Below are positions 18,200-25,635 of a stretch of DNA of 64,000 nt, in pieces. The notes beneath the pieces were generated by a model. That model had not been told where the DNA came from. It searched no databases and saw only the letters and a program-made list of their open reading frames with translations. The translations under genes and the position numbers were made by a program. How positions within the stretch are numbered: position 1 is the first letter of the stretch; each line of letters opens with the position of its first letter. Origin of the DNA: an uncultured Bacteroidota bacterium (lineage in GTDB: Bacteria; Bacteroidota; Bacteroidia; Bacteroidales; VadinHA17); NCBI GenBank assembly GCA_903844815.1, contig CAIMVD010000100.1:47316-111315 (forward strand), given 5' to 3'.

Positions 18200-18994
18200 A
18201 TGGAAACACCCAAAATAAAAGTTCCTGTAATGTCCGATCTCTGGTCGAGAGGAGAAAAGCCCGAATACCTCTTCTGGGTTGGCTGTGCCGGAGCCTTTGA
18301 CAACCGTTATAAAAAGGTTGTCAGGGCATTTGCCAGAATATTAACCCATCTGGATGTCAGTTATGCTGTCCTGGGTAAAGAAGAGACTTGTACCGGCGAT
18401 CCCGCAAGGCGCGCAGGCAATGAAATGCTTTATCAGATGCAGGCTCTCAGAGTTATTGAAATCCTTGGAAAGTATGAAGTCAAAAAGATTATAACGATTT
18501 GTCCGCATTGTTATAATATTTTCAGGAATGAGTTTCCCGATCTTGGAGGTAAATATGAGGTAATAAACTACCTGCAGTTTCTGCACAGGAATGTTGAAGA
18601 GGGGAAGCTCATAATAAATAAATCTTCCCTTATTAACACGGTGATTACTTATCACGACCCGTGCTATCTGGGAAGGGCGAATGACATTTACGAGGCACCA
18701 AGGGCGATTTTAGGAAGTATGACGACAGGATTTGTTGAGATGCAAAGGAATAGAAGCTATGCATTATGCTGTGGGGCAGGAGGTGGCCAGATGTTTAAGG
18801 AAGCCGAAAAAGGGAATAAAGGAATATTCATTGAAAGGACCGAAGATGCGTTGGCTACAGGTGCTTCTGTCATTGCCACTGCGTGCCCGTTCTGCATGAC
18901 AATGATTACCGATGGTCTTAAATACAAAAACAAGGAAGATGAAATCAGAAACCTCGATATTGCCGAACTGATTGTACAATCAATGAGATTATAG
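18200..18994 (+). CDS. CCG-domain Fe-S protein (HdrB-like), ETF-quinone module small subunit
   Basis: A 264-residue cytoplasmic protein with two cysteine-rich CCG domains like heterodisulfide reductase subunit B. Cysteines are seen in FWVGCAGAF, ICPHCYNIF, HDPCYLGR, YALCCGAGGGQMF and TACPFCMTMI. Such domains bind an unusual Fe-S cluster and pass electrons. It starts 35 bases after the cytochrome b/Fe-S gene and is probably its partner, giving the split form of the ETF:menaquinone oxidoreductase. The gene meets the convergent GPP34 gene with 12 bases between stops. Confidence 0.8.
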   Translation: METPKIKVPVMSDLWSRGEKPEYLFWVGCAGAFDNRYKKVVRAFARILTHLDVSYAVLGKEETCTGDPARRAGNEMLYQMQALRVIEILGKYEVKKIITICPHCYNIFRNEFPDLGGKYEVINYLQFLHRNVEEGKLIINKSSLINTVITYHDPCYLGRANDIYEAPRAILGSMTTGFVEMQRNRSYALCCGAGGGQMFKEAEKGNKGIFIERTEDALATGASVIATACPFCMTMITDGLKYKNKEDEIRNLDIAELIVQSMRL

Positions 18995-19006
18995 TTTAAC
19001 TGACTT

Positions 19007-19675
19007 TTAATAAACCCCCCGTGATGCCATGGCGGCCATCACAGTGGAAGTGATAGCCATCCGTACCTGACGAATTACAAGGTCTGTCTCATTAGCAAGA
19101 GAGTCAGAAGAAGTTAACTCTTTGCATCTGCTCTTAATCATCCTACGTTCGGTTCGGTCATCTGCGATCAAACGAAAAGACCGTGACGCTATTATCAGAC
19201 TTATAATCATCTTCAGCTCTTTATCGGCAGTCTTGCCGTCTAACAATATGCCCCTGATCTTCATTATTAATTCTTCCCTCACTGACGGGTTTATTATGTA
19301 ATACCTGTTGTAGGGAAATATATTAAGGAAGTATTTCTTTTCATGGCGGACGATACCAAGATTTACCAGCTGCCGGATATTTTCATCGAAGACAAACCTG
19401 TATTTGCGCGCCAGATTCCTGACCCAGTAGGCTATATTTTTATTATTATTTGCTTTTTCAATCCTCTCTACGCAGATATCGTGCCATTGAACTCCGTTTC
19501 GCCGGAATGACGGAATTACTCTTTTTTCGCTAAGGGATATCTCTCCGTTAACGAAGAAATCCATCAGGATGGCCCCGCAAAGTGAATATCTGAAATAAGT
19601 GTCGTCAATTCTTACCTTTCCCTTTTCAGGGTCAAGAGCGAGAATTATGAATTTAGTTGTAATAGGTAATTCCAT
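19007..19675 (-). CDS. GPP34 (GOLPH3-like) family protein
   Basis: A 222-residue protein from the ATG at 19675 (MELPITTKFIILALDPEKG). The opening and the helical core (RYSLCGAILMDFF, then RYYIINPSVREELIMKIRGILLDG) fit the bacterial GPP34 family related to eukaryotic GOLPH3/Vps74, which bind phosphoinositides in Golgi membranes. The bacterial role is not established. A CAAAAATA on the plus strand at 19691-19698 reads as a TAnnTTTG -7 element for this gene. It is divergent from the cytochrome operon. Confidence 0.75.
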   Translation of the reverse strand: MELPITTKFIILALDPEKGKVRIDDTYFRYSLCGAILMDFFVNGEISLSEKRVIPSFRRNGVQWHDICVERIEKANNNKNIAYWVRNLARKYRFVFDENIRQLVNLGIVRHEKKYFLNIFPYNRYYIINPSVREELIMKIRGILLDGKTADKELKMIISLIIASRSFRLIADDRTERRMIKSRCKELTSSDSLANETDLVIRQVRMAITSTVMAAMASRGVY

Positions 19676-19732
19676 TTTGAGGATTTTAAACAAAAATACA
19701 TAGAAGCATCCAAACAAATATCAACAAAAAAA

Positions 19733-19746
19733 ATGATAAAGATCAA
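19733..19746. promoter_or_regulatory. FNR-like half-perfect site between GPP34 and cytochrome operon
   Basis: ATGATAAAGATCAA has the TGAT-N4-ATCA core of FNR sites, with one mismatch to TTGAT-N4-ATCAA. It lies in the divergent spacer, roughly 97 bases before the probable start of the cytochrome transcript. A small hairpin (GGTGCT/AGCACC) follows at 19754-19769. Weaker than the site at 24615. Confidence 0.35.
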
Positions 19747-19822
19747 TTTTTGAGGTGCTAAAAAGCACCCATGGCTGGTAATTATTATTGTAGCTGATAA
19801 CTTATTGGTAATGATATTCGGA

Positions 19823-19830
19823 TATCTTTG
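19823..19830 (+). promoter_or_regulatory. Putative -7 promoter of the cytochrome operon
   Basis: TATCTTTG fits TAnnTTTG; a TTG at 19805-19807 is slightly too close for an ideal -33 element. It lies 33 bases before the ATG of the lipoprotein cytochrome. Confidence 0.4.
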
Positions 19831-19855
19831 TGAATTCATTAACAACGATAAAAGT

Positions 19856-20233
19856 ATGAATCAGAACATAAAAAGGATAAGAAAAATTTTGGCAGGACTG
19901 GTACTGATAACGGCCGCCGCAGGGTTTACTTCATGCGAAAAATATCAATGGGCTCCCGTTAAGGTTGATCCGGAAGTTGTCATCTTTTTCCAGAAGGACA
20001 TTCAGCCTATATTCACCGCGAATTGTGCCTCGTGTCATGGTGCAACAAAGGCTCCCGACCTGAGGGACGGCAAATCGTATGCTGCTTTGACAAAAGGCGC
20101 TTTTATCAGCCTGCCAGGAGAGTCAAGCAAGTTATATCTTAAGATGGAAGGTGCTGATCATGCTCCGCGCTCATCAAGTGTCGACAAACAGACCGTCCTC
20201 AACTGGATTAACCAGGGGGCAAAGAATAATTAA
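19856..20233 (+). CDS. Lipoprotein c-type cytochrome, single heme
   Basis: A 125-residue protein starting at the ATG 19856 (the frame extends upstream to 19805, but the signal sequence starts here). The signal ends in a lipobox-like GFTSC, so it is probably a lipoprotein. One heme site is seen, NCASCHG, and a possible distal ligand methionine in YLKMEGADH. The layout (FFQKDIQPIFTANCASCHG) is that of the small planctomycete/Bacteroidota cytochrome domains. It begins a four-gene run with a DUF5777 barrel, a seven-heme cytochrome and a cytochrome b, which suggests an electron path across the envelope. Confidence 0.8.
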   Translation: MNQNIKRIRKILAGLVLITAAAGFTSCEKYQWAPVKVDPEVVIFFQKDIQPIFTANCASCHGATKAPDLRDGKSYAALTKGAFISLPGESSKLYLKMEGADHAPRSSSVDKQTVLNWINQGAKNN

Positions 20234-20263
20234 TAATCATAAAACCAGATAAAAACTATTACT

Positions 20264-21097
20264 ATGAAAAAGTTCTTTATAGCTTTAACTCTTTCTTTAT
20301 TTATTGCCCCTTTGTTCGCCCAGGAAGAACCGGCAGCTGTATCAAATACATTTGCAACCTCTTACCTCATTGATAATCAGACTGTTGCCGTTCCTTTTAA
20401 AGGGAGTATGGAGCTTCAGATTCAGCACAGGTTTAGCCCTATTGAGAATATTAAAAATCTTTTTGGCATTTACGGTTCTGCCAACACACGTCTTAGCCTT
20501 AATTATGGTGTGGGCGACAGATTAATGATCGGTGTGGGTACATCAAAGGATTACAAACTTACTGATATACAGTGGAAATATCTTATCCTTCAGCAGAAAG
20601 AAGACAATAGCATGCCTTTCACCCTGGCGTATTATGGAAACGTAACTGCAGATCTCAGGAATCCTGATAGTTTTGGTCCTGAGGCAAATTTCAAGGAAAT
20701 GCACAGATTGTCATATTTCACACAGCTTATCCTTGCACGTAAATTCGGCGAAAAATTCTCACTGCAGGTTGCTCCATCGCTGGCATATTTCAATACAGTT
20801 CAGTATATTGATGAAACTAACGGCTATAAGAACCTGAATTTCGGATTATCAGCCGGTGCAAGATACAACATGTTCGGCAACCATTCCCTCATGGTCGAAT
20901 ACGATCAGCTCCTTACAAAACAGGATCTTGTTGAGCAGCCAAAACCAAACATTGCATTCGGTTGGGAAATAAATACAGGTACACACGCTTTCCAGGTTTT
21001 CGCTACCAAACACAGTCTGCTCAATAATCAGTATAATCTACTGTATACGAGCAGTGACGATTATATGGTTGGTTTTAACATAACTGTAAGGTTCTAA
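20264..21097 (+). CDS. DUF5777 family outer-membrane beta-barrel protein
   Basis: A 277-residue protein with a clear signal peptide (MKKFFIALTLSLFIAPLFA) and alternating strands through to a terminal FNITVRF, with a final aromatic residue typical of outer-membrane barrels. It matches the DUF5777 family, which in Bacteroidota often sits beside cytochrome genes; its role is not established. Its place between a lipoprotein cytochrome and a multiheme cytochrome makes a porin or porin-cytochrome partner possible, which is inference. Confidence 0.75.
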   Translation: MKKFFIALTLSLFIAPLFAQEEPAAVSNTFATSYLIDNQTVAVPFKGSMELQIQHRFSPIENIKNLFGIYGSANTRLSLNYGVGDRLMIGVGTSKDYKLTDIQWKYLILQQKEDNSMPFTLAYYGNVTADLRNPDSFGPEANFKEMHRLSYFTQLILARKFGEKFSLQVAPSLAYFNTVQYIDETNGYKNLNFGLSAGARYNMFGNHSLMVEYDQLLTKQDLVEQPKPNIAFGWEINTGTHAFQVFATKHSLLNNQYNLLYTSSDDYMVGFNITVRF

Positions 21098-21115
21098 TAA
21101 TATAAGAAATCAGGA

Positions 21116-22102
21116 ATGAAATTTCTAAAATTCCGGTTGTTCTTATTTATCGCTTTTTATTCTTTTAGTACTCTGCTTTCTGCTGCTAATGTCATGTTTA
21201 GTAATGACAGTATTGTAGCTGCGGATACAGCAAAGTTTATTCCCCCTTATGCGGAGGATAATGAGAGGTGTTTTAAGTGTCACGGACAGTCGAAGTACGA
21301 ATATACTAATGAGTCTCTCGGACGTCAGGTTAAGGCTATGATGTTTTCTGAGAGGATACTGAAAAGGGATGAGTTTTATAAATCGAATCACAAGAACTTC
21401 AGCTGCACCGACTGTCATTCTGCGGAGTATGTAAATTTTCCCCATGTGGGGACTCTGAGGATGGAGCCAAAGCTCAACTGTATCGATTGCCATGGGGGCG
21501 ATGAGAATTTCGCTCAGTACCATTTTGAAGAGATTGAGGAGGACTACAAGCAGAGTATCCATTTTAAGCTGGAGGAAGAGGGATTTTCATGCTGGAAATG
21601 CCATGATCCCCATTCATATAAGATCTCTGTAAGGAACATGACGAATACAAAAGAGACGGTAGCATATGATAATGCAATCTGTCTGAACTGTCATTCTGAC
21701 TTTAGCCGTTTTCAGCTTCTTACCGAAAAGGCAGAATTAAACATTCTTGAAAAACATGAGTGGCTTCCAAATCAGAAATCTCATTTTGCAAGCGTCAGGT
21801 GTATTGAATGTCATACAAAAATAAATAACAATATTCCGGTTGCGCATCAGATCAGAACAAAAGAAGAAGCTGTGAAGCGTTGTAATGAATGTCATTCCCA
21901 GAATTCAATACTGATGGCATCGTTGTATAAGTTTTCGGCAAGGGAAGAGCGCCGCGACGGCTTTGTAAATGGTATCATACTTAATGAATCGTATGTTATA
22001 GGTGCAAACCGTAATAAGTATCTTAATATTTTCAGCCTGATCATTTTTGCCGGTGTCGTTGCAGGTGTTGGCGTACACGTATTTTTCAGGCTTAAGAAAT
22101 AA
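21116..22102 (+). CDS. Seven-heme membrane-anchored cytochrome c
   Basis: A 328-residue protein with an N-terminal signal and seven CxxCH sites: CFKCH, CTDCH, CIDCH, CWKCH, CLNCH, CIECH and CNECH. A C-terminal membrane helix (YLNIFSLIIFAGVVAGVGVHVFF) anchors the heme domain to the inner membrane, facing the periplasm. The next gene is a cytochrome b, 21 bases later, so the pair probably forms a quinol-to-multiheme electron conduit, like other cytochrome b/multiheme c modules of anaerobes. The terminal acceptor is unknown. Confidence 0.9.
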   Translation: MKFLKFRLFLFIAFYSFSTLLSAANVMFSNDSIVAADTAKFIPPYAEDNERCFKCHGQSKYEYTNESLGRQVKAMMFSERILKRDEFYKSNHKNFSCTDCHSAEYVNFPHVGTLRMEPKLNCIDCHGGDENFAQYHFEEIEEDYKQSIHFKLEEEGFSCWKCHDPHSYKISVRNMTNTKETVAYDNAICLNCHSDFSRFQLLTEKAELNILEKHEWLPNQKSHFASVRCIECHTKINNNIPVAHQIRTKEEAVKRCNECHSQNSILMASLYKFSAREERRDGFVNGIILNESYVIGANRNKYLNIFSLIIFAGVVAGVGVHVFFRLKK

Positions 22103-22123
22103 TTACAACTTAAAACAGATATT

Positions 22124-22744
22124 ATGTATCTCTACCCACGATGGATAAGAGGCTGGCATATGATTAATGCCCTGATATTTATTGTACTTATCGTGACTGG
22201 AATCAGCATGCAGTATACCGATAAGGACAGTACTTTCCACATGGTAGGATTTGCCATGGCAGTCAGATGGCATAATTTCGCAGCTATTGTACTGACAATT
22301 AATTATATATGTTTTGTTGCAGGGAATCTGTATACAAAAAACGGCCGTCACTACAAGATAAACAGGGAAACCTTTGTCTCCGACCTGATGACGCAGACAA
22401 AGTTTTATGCATTCGGAATGTTTAAAGGTGAAAAGCACCCGTTCCCGGTTACCCTGAAATCGAAATTCAACCCGCTTCAGAAATTTACCTATGTACTGGC
22501 AATGTACGTTGCTGTTCCACTGCTCATTATCTCAGGTATAGGCCTGTTTTTTCCGGAAATTACCATTGACAGGTTCGTAGGTATTAGCGGATTGATACTT
22601 ACCGATGTTTTACATATCACGATGGGCTTTTTCCTTTCGATTTTCATGATCATTCATATTTATACCTGTACCCTCGGCTCAACTCCGACTTCTCTTTTTA
22701 CGGGCATGATTACAGGTTATCATAAATCGGATGACCACCACTAG
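22124..22744 (+). CDS. Cytochrome b/b6-type membrane subunit
   Basis: A 206-residue protein with four to five membrane helices and histidines placed as in di-heme cytochrome b subunits of hydrogenases and formate dehydrogenases: RGWHMINALIF, AVRWHNFAAIV, LTDVLHITMGFF and FMIIHIYTCT. It should oxidise or reduce menaquinol and exchange electrons with the seven-heme cytochrome before it. The run ends with a good terminator at 22773. Confidence 0.85.
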   Translation: MYLYPRWIRGWHMINALIFIVLIVTGISMQYTDKDSTFHMVGFAMAVRWHNFAAIVLTINYICFVAGNLYTKNGRHYKINRETFVSDLMTQTKFYAFGMFKGEKHPFPVTLKSKFNPLQKFTYVLAMYVAVPLLIISGIGLFFPEITIDRFVGISGLILTDVLHITMGFFLSIFMIIHIYTCTLGSTPTSLFTGMITGYHKSDDHH

Positions 22745-22772
22745 TTAAGGTATAGTTTTAAAATATTGTTTG

Positions 22773-22815
22773 CGCGGCAAAGTTTCATCAGAAATTTTGC
22801 CGCGTTGCTTTTTTC
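22773..22815 (+). terminator. Rho-independent terminator of the cytochrome operon
   Basis: CGCGGCAAA (22773-22781) pairs with TTTGCCGCG (22796-22804), followed by a T-rich run. It lies 28 bases after the cytochrome b stop. Confidence 0.8.
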
Positions 22816-22860
22816 AGTAAGGCCCCACACCAACCCCTCTCCCGGCAGATCTCATTCCAG

Positions 22861-22973
22861 GGGGTTGTTGAAAAGCTATTTCTTTATTCCTTTGTGCCCT
22901 TAATAAAACCCTTGGTAAATGATAAGGTACACAAAGGGAAGAATTCTGAGCAATTGACTTATTCAACAACCCC
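22861..22973. repeat. 113-bp inverted repeat, MITE-like
   Basis: Perfect 12-base ends GGGGTTGTTGAA and TTCAACAACCCC enclose a second imperfect pair, TTCCTTTGTGCCCTT and AAGGTACACAAAGGGAA. A further CAACCCC copy lies just to the left at 22831. The rest of the 22745-23144 spacer holds only the two terminators and no gene that I can support. The CCCTTTGTG core recurs at 28802. Confidence 0.6.
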
Positions 22974-23091
22974 ACAAGTTACAGGGTAGAATAGCCCCCC
23001 TTTGTCACCTGTGAGATGGGGGGCGTGGGGATGAGGTCCAAACCCGTGAGAAGGAAGAGGTGGCTGGGGCGAAACGCAAACCTGAATCCAC

Positions 23092-23122
23092 AAAAAAAGC
23101 CGGACCCATTGGGCCCGGCTTT
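23092..23122 (-). terminator. Rho-independent terminator of the multiheme lipoprotein gene
   Basis: AAAGCCGG (23096-23103) pairs with CCGGCTTT (23115-23122), extended by CCC/GGG inside. On the minus strand the stem is followed by seven Ts. It lies 23 bases past the stop of the gene at 23145. Confidence 0.8.
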
Positions 23123-23144
23123 GATTTTTTATAATCTGGAATAA

Positions 23145-24497
23145 TTAGATTCCTGCTGCTGTTAAAGCCTCGATTGAGTTCTGTAACAGGGCTTTCGAGT
23201 ATTTGTAGTTGTGAATTCCAAGGCTGTATTCCCTGAGGCAAAGCTGGAAGTTGATCATAGAACCTATGACAACATTCTTAAGTGTAGGGAATATCGGGAG
23301 TGCAGTGTTTATAGCTTTCTGATCAACAGTCCAACTGCCTGCAGGAGCCGGGTTTCTGTAAGCGCCAAGAGGGTTGGTTGAGGGATCATAGATATTTAGG
23401 TAGCCATCATAGTTCTCAGCTGTTTTACCAGCCCAGAGGTTTGTTTCAGCATTTGCATCAGTGTGGAGGATTTTACTTGTGCCATCACCTAAAGAGTTGA
23501 TCTTTGTTGCAAGAGTGCTGAGAAGACCTTTGATTTCGTTTCTTGGACCTGTCCAGAATGCTGTTGAGGAAGAAGTGATTGCTGATGAATGGCATCCTGT
23601 GGTGTTACAACTGTTGAAGTTACCTGTTGCGGTGAAGGTGTGGCCACCTGATCTGCCAGCTATTGTAGCCATATGGCAGTCTTCGCATGAAGCAGCTGTT
23701 GTGTGTGTTGAGCTTGCATAAGTCTGTGTTCCTGCATACTCAATTCCGCCAACACCAGCAAATACTGCGCCAACGCCGCCATAATGAACGTGCGTTCTAT
23801 AAGAAGGGATCAATTTGTTAGGAGCAGCATTTCCAACTGCGTTGTCATAGAAAACGGTTGTTGGTGCACTTACAAGGCTTGCATAGTCAACAACGTCGCC
23901 ATTTGAAAGAGAAGAACTTGTTGTTAAAGGACGAGGCTGGTGGCATTTTACGCAAAGGTTGCTCATTCCGCCATCCTGTGTGAGGTTGATTGTTTTCGCA
24001 CCTTTCCACATTGACATCGGAACAGCTGCTTTTGTTGTAAGAGGTGAGAAGTCAGTACCTGCAAATGTTGTGTGCAGGCTGCTGTGGCAAGTGAAGCAGG
24101 TGATTTCTCCAAGTGCCGATGTCGCAATTGTTACATAGCTGTTTGAATATTTTCCTGTTGCTGCGTTGAGAGCAAATGTTGCAGGGACATTGTTCTTGCA
24201 AACATACTTGAATGCTTCCTGTGTGTGGCAGGGTGTACAGACAACGTTTCCTGCTTCTTCAAAAGCGGCTTCACCATAACTGTGTTTCGAAAACTCAAAC
24301 TGAACGGCAACAGCGTCAACAACAGTCGGGTTGTGGCACTCCTTGCAGGTTTCGTTTGCATCTTTTCCATCTTTTCCATTTGCTCCGGCTGCTCCGTCAA
24401 CGCCGTCTTTTCCGGCCGGGCCTAATGGTCCTTCGCAGGAAGCGAGAAAGAAACCAGCAATGGTAAACATTGAAATTACTTTGAAAATGGTTTTCAT
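23145..24497 (-). CDS. Multiheme cytochrome c lipoprotein with collagen-like linker
   Basis: A 450-residue exported protein. The signal ends in FFLASC, a lipobox. A short collagen-like run of Gly-x-y triplets (GPLGPAGKDGVDGAAGANG onward) spaces the cytochrome part from the lipid anchor. Heme sites are CKECH, CTPCH, CFTCH, CVKCH and CEDCH, plus CNTTGCH, which has four rather than two residues between the cysteines. A C-terminal helix hairpin (LREYSLGIHNYKYSKALLQNS) looks like the end of NrfA-type folds. It is probably on the cell surface or in the periplasm as an electron carrier. It is divergent from a Crp/Fnr regulator and has its own terminator. Confidence 0.85.
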   Translation of the reverse strand: MKTIFKVISMFTIAGFFLASCEGPLGPAGKDGVDGAAGANGKDGKDANETCKECHNPTVVDAVAVQFEFSKHSYGEAAFEEAGNVVCTPCHTQEAFKYVCKNNVPATFALNAATGKYSNSYVTIATSALGEITCFTCHSSLHTTFAGTDFSPLTTKAAVPMSMWKGAKTINLTQDGGMSNLCVKCHQPRPLTTSSSLSNGDVVDYASLVSAPTTVFYDNAVGNAAPNKLIPSYRTHVHYGGVGAVFAGVGGIEYAGTQTYASSTHTTAASCEDCHMATIAGRSGGHTFTATGNFNSCNTTGCHSSAITSSSTAFWTGPRNEIKGLLSTLATKINSLGDGTSKILHTDANAETNLWAGKTAENYDGYLNIYDPSTNPLGAYRNPAPAGSWTVDQKAINTALPIFPTLKNVVIGSMINFQLCLREYSLGIHNYKYSKALLQNSIEALTAAGI

Positions 24498-24614
24498 AAT
24501 TATTAGGGTTTAGTTAATTATTTCTGAAAGCAATTTACATATTATGGTTGTTATTGCATTAACAGTAAAACTGCTATATGCAATGTTCATCGTTGATACA
24601 TATTTCAAGAACAA

Positions 24615-24655
24615 TTGATAAATATCAATATGGTTTATGATATTTATTATATTTG
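24615..24655 (+). promoter_or_regulatory. Perfect FNR-type site and promoter of the Crp/Fnr gene
   Basis: TTGATAAATATCAA (24615-24628) is an exact TTGAT-N4-ATCAA. TATATTTG (24648-24655) is a good -7 element. If transcription starts about six bases later, the site is centred near -40, where class II activators bind and where the -33 element, absent here, would be. The site also lies 118 bases from the start of the divergent multiheme gene. Confidence 0.65.
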
Positions 24656-24706
24656 TGGTTTGCTGAATGTTAAAAACTTAGTTTTAGAAACTTTTATTCA
24701 GGAGCA

Positions 24707-25402
24707 ATGGCAGGACTTAATTTAATTAAAAGCTGTGAATCGTGCAGCTGCAGATGGATGAATTTCAGGCATTTGACAAAGAATGAACTGCAACTGCTAA
24801 ATCTAAACAGGTACGAAGCTACTTTCAAACCCGGGGAGATCATGGTGAAGCAGGGTTCTCCAACGTCAAATGCACTCTTCATGTCGGCCGGATTGTCGAA
24901 AATATACATTGAAGGAAGCCGTGGCAAGAACTTTATCCTTGGAATTGCATCTCCCGGAAAACTGATCCTGGGACCGGGAGCATATGTGAATTCCCGCCAC
25001 AGCTATTCGGTAGCTGCAATTACCGCCGTTAATGCCTGTTTCATAAGTGTCGACATTTTCAAACAACTTACTAAAGAGAACAGCGCTTTTGCTGAAAGCC
25101 TTATTGAGGACATCAGCATAAAAGCCCTGGAGACACATAACCGGATGGTAAACCTCGTTCAGAAGAGGATGTCGGGAAGACTGGCTGATGCCCTTTTATA
25201 TTTTGCTGATGATGTTTTTAAAAGTGATAATTATGATATGATTCTTTCACGACAGGATCTTGGAGATATGACAAGCATGGCCAAGGAGTGCGTCGTGAGG
25301 ATTTTGAAGGAGTTTGAGGAGTCAGGTGTCGTATATTCCAATTCCTCTACAATAAAGATTCTGGATAAGGAAAAGCTGGTTCAGATATCGGAAAATGGAT
25401 AG
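24707..25402 (+). CDS. Crp/Fnr family transcriptional regulator
   Basis: A 231-residue regulator: cyclic-nucleotide-binding-like barrel (about 25-140, with FKPGEIMVKQGSPTSNALFM and LGPGAY), a long dimer helix, and a winged helix-turn-helix (about 150-225; LSRQDLGDMTSMAKECVVRILKEF). The start KSCESCSC is cysteine-rich, and three nearby cysteines could bind an Fe-S cluster as in FNR, although a fourth ligand is not obvious. It is divergent from a multiheme cytochrome and upstream of ccsBA, so redox control of cytochrome genes is likely. The FNR-type site in its own promoter suggests self-regulation. Confidence 0.9.
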   Translation: MAGLNLIKSCESCSCRWMNFRHLTKNELQLLNLNRYEATFKPGEIMVKQGSPTSNALFMSAGLSKIYIEGSRGKNFILGIASPGKLILGPGAYVNSRHSYSVAAITAVNACFISVDIFKQLTKENSAFAESLIEDISIKALETHNRMVNLVQKRMSGRLADALLYFADDVFKSDNYDMILSRQDLGDMTSMAKECVVRILKEFEESGVVYSNSSTIKILDKEKLVQISENG

Positions 25403-25410
25403 AGGAGCCC

Positions 25411-25595
25411 GAAGTCGGGAGTCGGGAGTCCGAAGTCCAAAGCAGACAATACGAAACCTGCAGCCTGACGCCTTAAGTTATATATAATGTATTCAAATTG
25501 AAAAAAAATGATTTTCTTCGGGATCGGATTTTGGATTGCGGATTTCGGATCGGAGATTTCGGATTTATTGCTTCCGTCTTCGGACTCCCGACTTC
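25411..25595. repeat. Inverted repeat, MITE-like, with GTCGGGA duplication
   Basis: GTCGGGAGTCCGAAG (25421-25435) is matched in reverse by the right arm at 25578-25595. The left arm has an extra tandem GTCGGGA. The interior contains several copies of GGATTTCGGATCGGA-like words. It fills the spacer between the regulator and ccsBA and holds no gene that I can see. Confidence 0.55.
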
Positions 25596-25635
25596 AAACC
25601 TTTTAAAAGTAAATAAGAATAAACAAAAATAAACT

